Shown here piece by piece: positions 26,070 to 28,897 of a stretch of 28,897 bases of DNA. The notes beneath the pieces are model-generated. The model saw only the letters and a program-made list of their open reading frames with translations. It had not been told where the DNA came from and ran no database searches. Numbering within the stretch: position 1 is the first letter of the stretch; every line of letters begins with the position of its first letter. The stretch is from Pseudomonadota bacterium (lineage in GTDB: Bacteria > Pseudomonadota > Alphaproteobacteria > Rhizobiales > Beijerinckiaceae), in assembly GCA_028876585.1 (NCBI GenBank), contig JAGWRL010000258.1, positions 1 to 28,897 on the forward strand, written 5' to 3'. The translations under genes and the position numbers were made by a program.

Positions 26070-26771
26070 CTACACCCCCCGCATCAGCCCCCCATCCACC
26101 CGCAGATTCTGCCCCGTGATATAGCCCGCGCCCTCGGAGACGAGGAAAGCCACCGTCGCCGCGATCTCCTCCGAACGGCCGTAGCGCCCCATCGGCACGC
26201 CGGCGCGCCGTTCCTCCACGGCCGGCAGCGAGTCGATCCAGCCGGGCAGCACGTTGTTCATGCGCACGTTGCGGCCGGCGTATTCGTCCGCGAACAGTTT
26301 GGTGAACGCCGCCAGCCCGGCGCGGAATACGGCCGAGGTCGGGAACATCGGGCTCGGCTCGAACGCCCAGGCGGTCGAGATGTTGACGATGGCGCCGCTG
26401 CCCTGCGCCGCCATGATCGGCGCGACGAGCCGGGTCGGGCGGATCACGTTCATCAGATAGACGTCCATGCCGGTCCGCCATTGCTCGTCAGTGATCTCCA
26501 GCAACGGCGCGCGCGGGCCATGGCCGGCGCTGTTGACCAGCGCGTCGATGCGGCCCCATTTCGCCATCGCCGCGTCAACCAGCTTTTGCATGTCCGCGCT
26601 CGACTGATTGGAGCCGGTGACGCCGATCCCGCCAAGCTCCTTCGCCAAAGCCTCGCCCTTGCCGGAGGAGGAGAGGATCGCGACCGCGAACCCGTCGGCG
26701 GCCAGCCGCCGGGCCGCCGCCGCGCCCATGCCGCTGCCGCCCGCGGTCACCAGCGCGACTTTCGTGCTCAT
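26070..26771 (-). CDS. SDR family protein with an atypical active site
   Basis: The 233-residue Rossmann protein has the nucleotide loop TAGGSGMG (residues 9-16), an NSAGHG motif near residue 80 and the C-terminal GYITGQNLRVDGG. The usual Tyr-xxx-Lys is missing: where classical SDRs read Y-x-A-S-K-A-A, this reads SAVFRAG, giving Ser146 and Arg150. Ser132 of the catalytic set remains in NISTAW. I recall related rhizobial proteins with the same FPTSxVFRAGLAAFTK segment, so this is probably a real subfamily, not decay. Its start overlaps the CPA1 antiporter stop (ATGA on the minus strand). Substrate is unknown. Confidence 0.85.
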   Translation of the reverse strand: MSTKVALVTAGGSGMGAAAARRLAADGFAVAILSSSGKGEALAKELGGIGVTGSNQSSADMQKLVDAAMAKWGRIDALVNSAGHGPRAPLLEITDEQWRTGMDVYLMNVIRPTRLVAPIMAAQGSGAIVNISTAWAFEPSPMFPTSAVFRAGLAAFTKLFADEYAGRNVRMNNVLPGWIDSLPAVEERRAGVPMGRYGRSEEIAATVAFLVSEGAGYITGQNLRVDGGLMRGV

Positions 26772-27973
26772 GCAATATTCCCCTGTTTGGGCGCCAGCCC
26801 GAGCCGCCTGAGCGCCGGACCCGCCGTCAGCCCCTGAATTAGCACGGAAAACGCCACCACCGCGAAGGCGCCGACGAGGATTTGCTCGCGATAGGGCGCA
26901 TCGACCGGCAGGGTCAGCGCCAGCGCCAGCGCCAGCGCGCCGCGCAAACCGCCCCACACCAGAAAATGCTGCTCGGCCGCCGGCAGGCGCCAGCGCGAGA
27001 AGGCGAACAGCGCGGCGACGGGATAGACCGCGACCGCGCGGCCGATGAGCGCCAGCGCGACGATCGCGACGGGGCGCCAGTCAAATTTGAGCCCGACATG
27101 CGCCAGCGCCAGCCCGATCAGCAGGAACACGAAGGAATTGGCGACGAAGGCGGAAAACTCCCAGAACGCCAGCACGAATTCGCGCCCCTGCGTCGACAGC
27201 GAAAACGGACGATCCGGCTCCGCCAGCACGCCGAGATTGCCGAGCAGCAACCCCGCCGTCACCGTCGCCAGCACGCCCGAGGCGCCCATCCGCTCGGCGG
27301 CGAGAAACGAGCCATAGGCGGCGACCGCCGTGATCGCCGTCTCGACCATGTGCTCCTGCGTGCGCCCCGCCAGCGTCAGGGCCAGCCCCGCCGCCAGCGC
27401 GCCGAGCGCGACGCCGCCGCCGGCGATCCACGCCAGTTCGCCCAGCGCCACGCCCGCCGAGGGCAGGGCGCCGCCGAGCGTCGCCAGGGCGAACAGCACC
27501 GCCGCGACGCCGTCGTTGAGCAGGCTTTCGCTCTCGATCAGCAGCGCCATCCGCCCCTTGACGCCGGTCTCGCGCAACAGCGCGATCACCGCGATCGGGT
27601 CGGTGGCCGAGATCAGCGCGCCGAAGGCCAGCGCCGGAGACAACGGCCAGCCGAGGCCATAGACCAGCCCCGCCGCGACCACCGCGCCGCACAGCACGAC
27701 GCCGAACGTCGCCAGCAGCAGCATCGGCGGCAGATCGCGCCTGAGTTCGCTCCAGCGCAGATTGAGCGCCGCCTCGAACAACAGCGGCGGCAGGATCAGG
27801 TCGAACACGACCTCGTGCGTGAGTTTGAGCCCGACATCGACCCGCACCAGCGCCAGCGCGAGTCCGGTGAGCACGAGGCCGACGGTGTAGGGCAGGCGCA
27901 GCCGGCGCGCCACGATGGCGACCACCATAGCCAGGCCGAGCAGGGCGACGGTGCGGGCGACCAGCAATTCCAT
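26768..27973 (-). CDS. CPA1-family Na+(K+)/H+ antiporter (NhaP-like)
   Basis: The 401-residue membrane protein has about 12 helices and the CPA1 motifs: PPLLFEAALNLRWSEL, ATDPIAV (residues 123-129, Asp125), and ESESLLNDG with Asn153-Asp154, the ion-binding pair of electroneutral antiporters. There is no long cytoplasmic C-terminal domain, and the ORF ends with GLTAGPALRRLGLAPKQ. It exchanges Na+ or K+ for H+ across the inner membrane. Its stop codon overlaps the SDR start, so SDR translation depends on it. It is the second Na+/H+ antiporter within 3 kb, but unlike NhaA in type. Confidence 0.92.
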   Translation of the reverse strand: MELLVARTVALLGLAMVVAIVARRLRLPYTVGLVLTGLALALVRVDVGLKLTHEVVFDLILPPLLFEAALNLRWSELRRDLPPMLLLATFGVVLCGAVVAAGLVYGLGWPLSPALAFGALISATDPIAVIALLRETGVKGRMALLIESESLLNDGVAAVLFALATLGGALPSAGVALGELAWIAGGGVALGALAAGLALTLAGRTQEHMVETAITAVAAYGSFLAAERMGASGVLATVTAGLLLGNLGVLAEPDRPFSLSTQGREFVLAFWEFSAFVANSFVFLLIGLALAHVGLKFDWRPVAIVALALIGRAVAVYPVAALFAFSRWRLPAAEQHFLVWGGLRGALALALALTLPVDAPYREQILVGAFAVVAFSVLIQGLTAGPALRRLGLAPKQGNIA

Positions 27974-28009
27974 CGCCGCCGGGTAGCACGAATGTTCACA
28001 TCCCGGCCA

Positions 28010-28024
28010 GCCGCGCGGCGCGGC
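28010..28024 (-). terminator. Short GC hairpin between the M23 peptidase gene and the antiporter gene
   Basis: GCCGCG (28010-28015) pairs with CGCGGC (28019-28024) around CGG. It is just past the M23 stop on the minus strand and about 37 bases before the antiporter start. There is no U-run, so it may not stop transcription fully. Confidence 0.3.
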
Positions 28025-28027
28025 CGC

Positions 28028-28615
28028 TCAATCCCGGCTGGCGGTCAGGAACCGTTCGGGATCGACCGCGGCGCCGTCGACACGCACTTCGTAATGCAGA
28101 TGCGGGCCGGTGGAGCGGCCGGTCGAGCCGATGCGGCCGATCGTGTCGCCCGCCTTCACCATCTGGCCTTCCTCGACCAGAATTTGCGACATATGGCCGA
28201 AGCGGGTGGTGACGCCGTTGCCGTGGTCGATCTCCACCGCATTGCCATAGCCGCCCATCGGCCCGGCGTGGATCACCCGGCCGATCGCCGTCGCCTTGAT
28301 GTCGGAGCCGTAGGCCTGCACCAGATCGACGCCGGGATGCAGCGCCGGCCGGCCGAGGAACGGGTCCGGCCGATAGCCGAACGGCGACGACATGTTCGCC
28401 TCGCCGATCAGGGGATAGCGCAGCGGCAGATGCGGCAGCAGTCGGCGCAGCCGCCGCGCCGCCTCGACCTCGCGCGCCGCGTCCGACACCGCGCGCCCGA
28501 ACGCGTCCTTGTCGTCGAGCGGGACGAACGGGCCGCCGACGCCGCCCGGCTCGTGCGTGTCCGGCGCCTTCAGCGTCGCCGGGTCGAGGCCGGTGCGCTG
28601 GATCACCGTCTCCAT
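28028..28615 (-). pseudogene. M23-family peptidase, truncated at the 5' end (LytM-type endopeptidase domain kept)
   Basis: The LytM domain is intact: SSPFGYRPDPFLGRPALHPG with the first zinc His, then GVDL, the GHMSQ segment, VKAGDTIGRIGSTGRSTG and the HLHYEV zinc motif. It would cut peptide cross-links in peptidoglycan, or act as a regulator of amidases. Rhizobial relatives normally have a membrane anchor and coiled coil before GGPFVPL. Here the family-like sequence stops near METVIQRTGLDPATLK. Beyond it the frame runs into bases that are antisense to an oxygenase gene, so the start shown (ATG at 28615) is only the first possible one and the true N-terminus is lost. No signal peptide is present, so export is doubtful. 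Confidence 0.72.
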
Positions 28616-28640
28616 GCTCTGCGCCGCAGCCCGCGCGGTT

Positions 28641-28897
28641 TTGGCGACGCACCGCGTCCTGACCGAACTGCCGCCGGAGACGCCGCCCGAGGTGGCGCTT
28701 GGAAAGATGATCCAGTACTGGAAGGAAGCCGCCGAAGCCGAGGGCGCCGGGTGGCCCACGATCACGCCCGAGCAGATGGACAAAGCCGGCTACGACTGGC
28801 ACGTGTTCCCGAACTTCATCTTCCTGATGGGGCTCGACGGCGGCATCTTCTACCGCTTCCGCCCCAACGGCGACGATCACGAGTCCTGCCTGTTCGA
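28641..28897 (+). pseudogene. 5'-truncated Rieske ring-hydroxylating oxygenase alpha subunit (3' part, runs off the window)
   Basis: The plus-strand frame (codon starts at positions divisible by three) encodes LPPETPPEVALGKMIQYW, then TPEQMDKAGYDWHVFPNFI, FLMGLDGGIFYRFRPNGDD and ESCLFD. The DWHVFPNFIF...YRFRPNGDD...CLFD pattern is that of the catalytic domain of Rieske oxygenase alpha subunits near the C-terminus. The Rieske CxH...CxxH domain and iron-binding histidines should lie upstream but the sequence there is M23 peptidase instead. An in-frame ATG at 28614 exists but could not give a working enzyme. The frame is open to the window end. Confidence 0.7.

Overview
The window is high-GC bacterial chromosome, packed with genes on both strands, and most likely from an alphaproteobacterium of the Hyphomicrobiales (Rhizobiales). 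Three things point there. There is an EryH/EryI-type isomerase pair behind a dihydroxyacetone-kinase-like gene. A perfect GTTC-N7-GTTC LexA box sits in front of rmuC. The DsbA, M23 peptidase and atypical SDR proteins look like rhizobial forms. The genus cannot be named from the sequence alone. No rRNA, tRNA, CRISPR array, insertion sequence or phage gene was seen.

Layout. Bases 1-2246 (+) hold the end of a DhaK/DhaL-type kinase, eryH, a glutathionyl-hydroquinone reductase and eryI/rpiB, in one tight operon that probably converts C4 (or C3) sugar phosphates to erythrose-4-phosphate. Bases 2243-3862 (-) hold an ACT-domain GcvR-like protein and rmuC, the latter behind an SOS box. Bases 3971-5358 (+) hold peptide deformylase overlapping a PPK2 polyphosphate kinase. 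Bases 5422-10491 (-) hold rpe and tkt, overlapping by an ATGA, and a soluble three-PAS hybrid histidine kinase. Since tkt and rpe use or make erythrose-4-phosphate and pentose phosphates, both sugar clusters feed the same non-oxidative pentose phosphate pool.

Bases 10689-17957 (+) carry an RsmB-like rRNA methyltransferase, a Uma2 nuclease-fold protein, lipoyl synthase, an SbmA/BacA-like ABC transporter, a nitroreductase, a DsbA-like thiol oxidoreductase and an AbrB/PIN toxin-antitoxin pair with two striking palindromes. uvrC and a PRC-barrel envelope protein follow on the minus strand (17972-20699).

Bases 20958-26063 (+) are the most interesting part: aat (L/F-tRNA-protein transferase), then a circularly permuted ATP-grasp protein, an alpha-E protein and a transglutaminase-fold protein, then nhaA. 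The ATP-grasp/alpha-E/transglutaminase trio is a widespread but uncharacterised predicted peptide-ligation system. Here the transglutaminase lacks the catalytic Cys (Ala164) but keeps His200 and Asp217, and the operon starts only 33 bases after aat. The right end (26070-28897) has an SDR without the Tyr-xxx-Lys motif coupled to a CPA1 antiporter, then an M23 peptidase that has lost its N-terminal half. Around 28620-28655 it meets the 3' part of a Rieske oxygenase alpha-subunit gene head to head, which marks a rearrangement or an assembly join.
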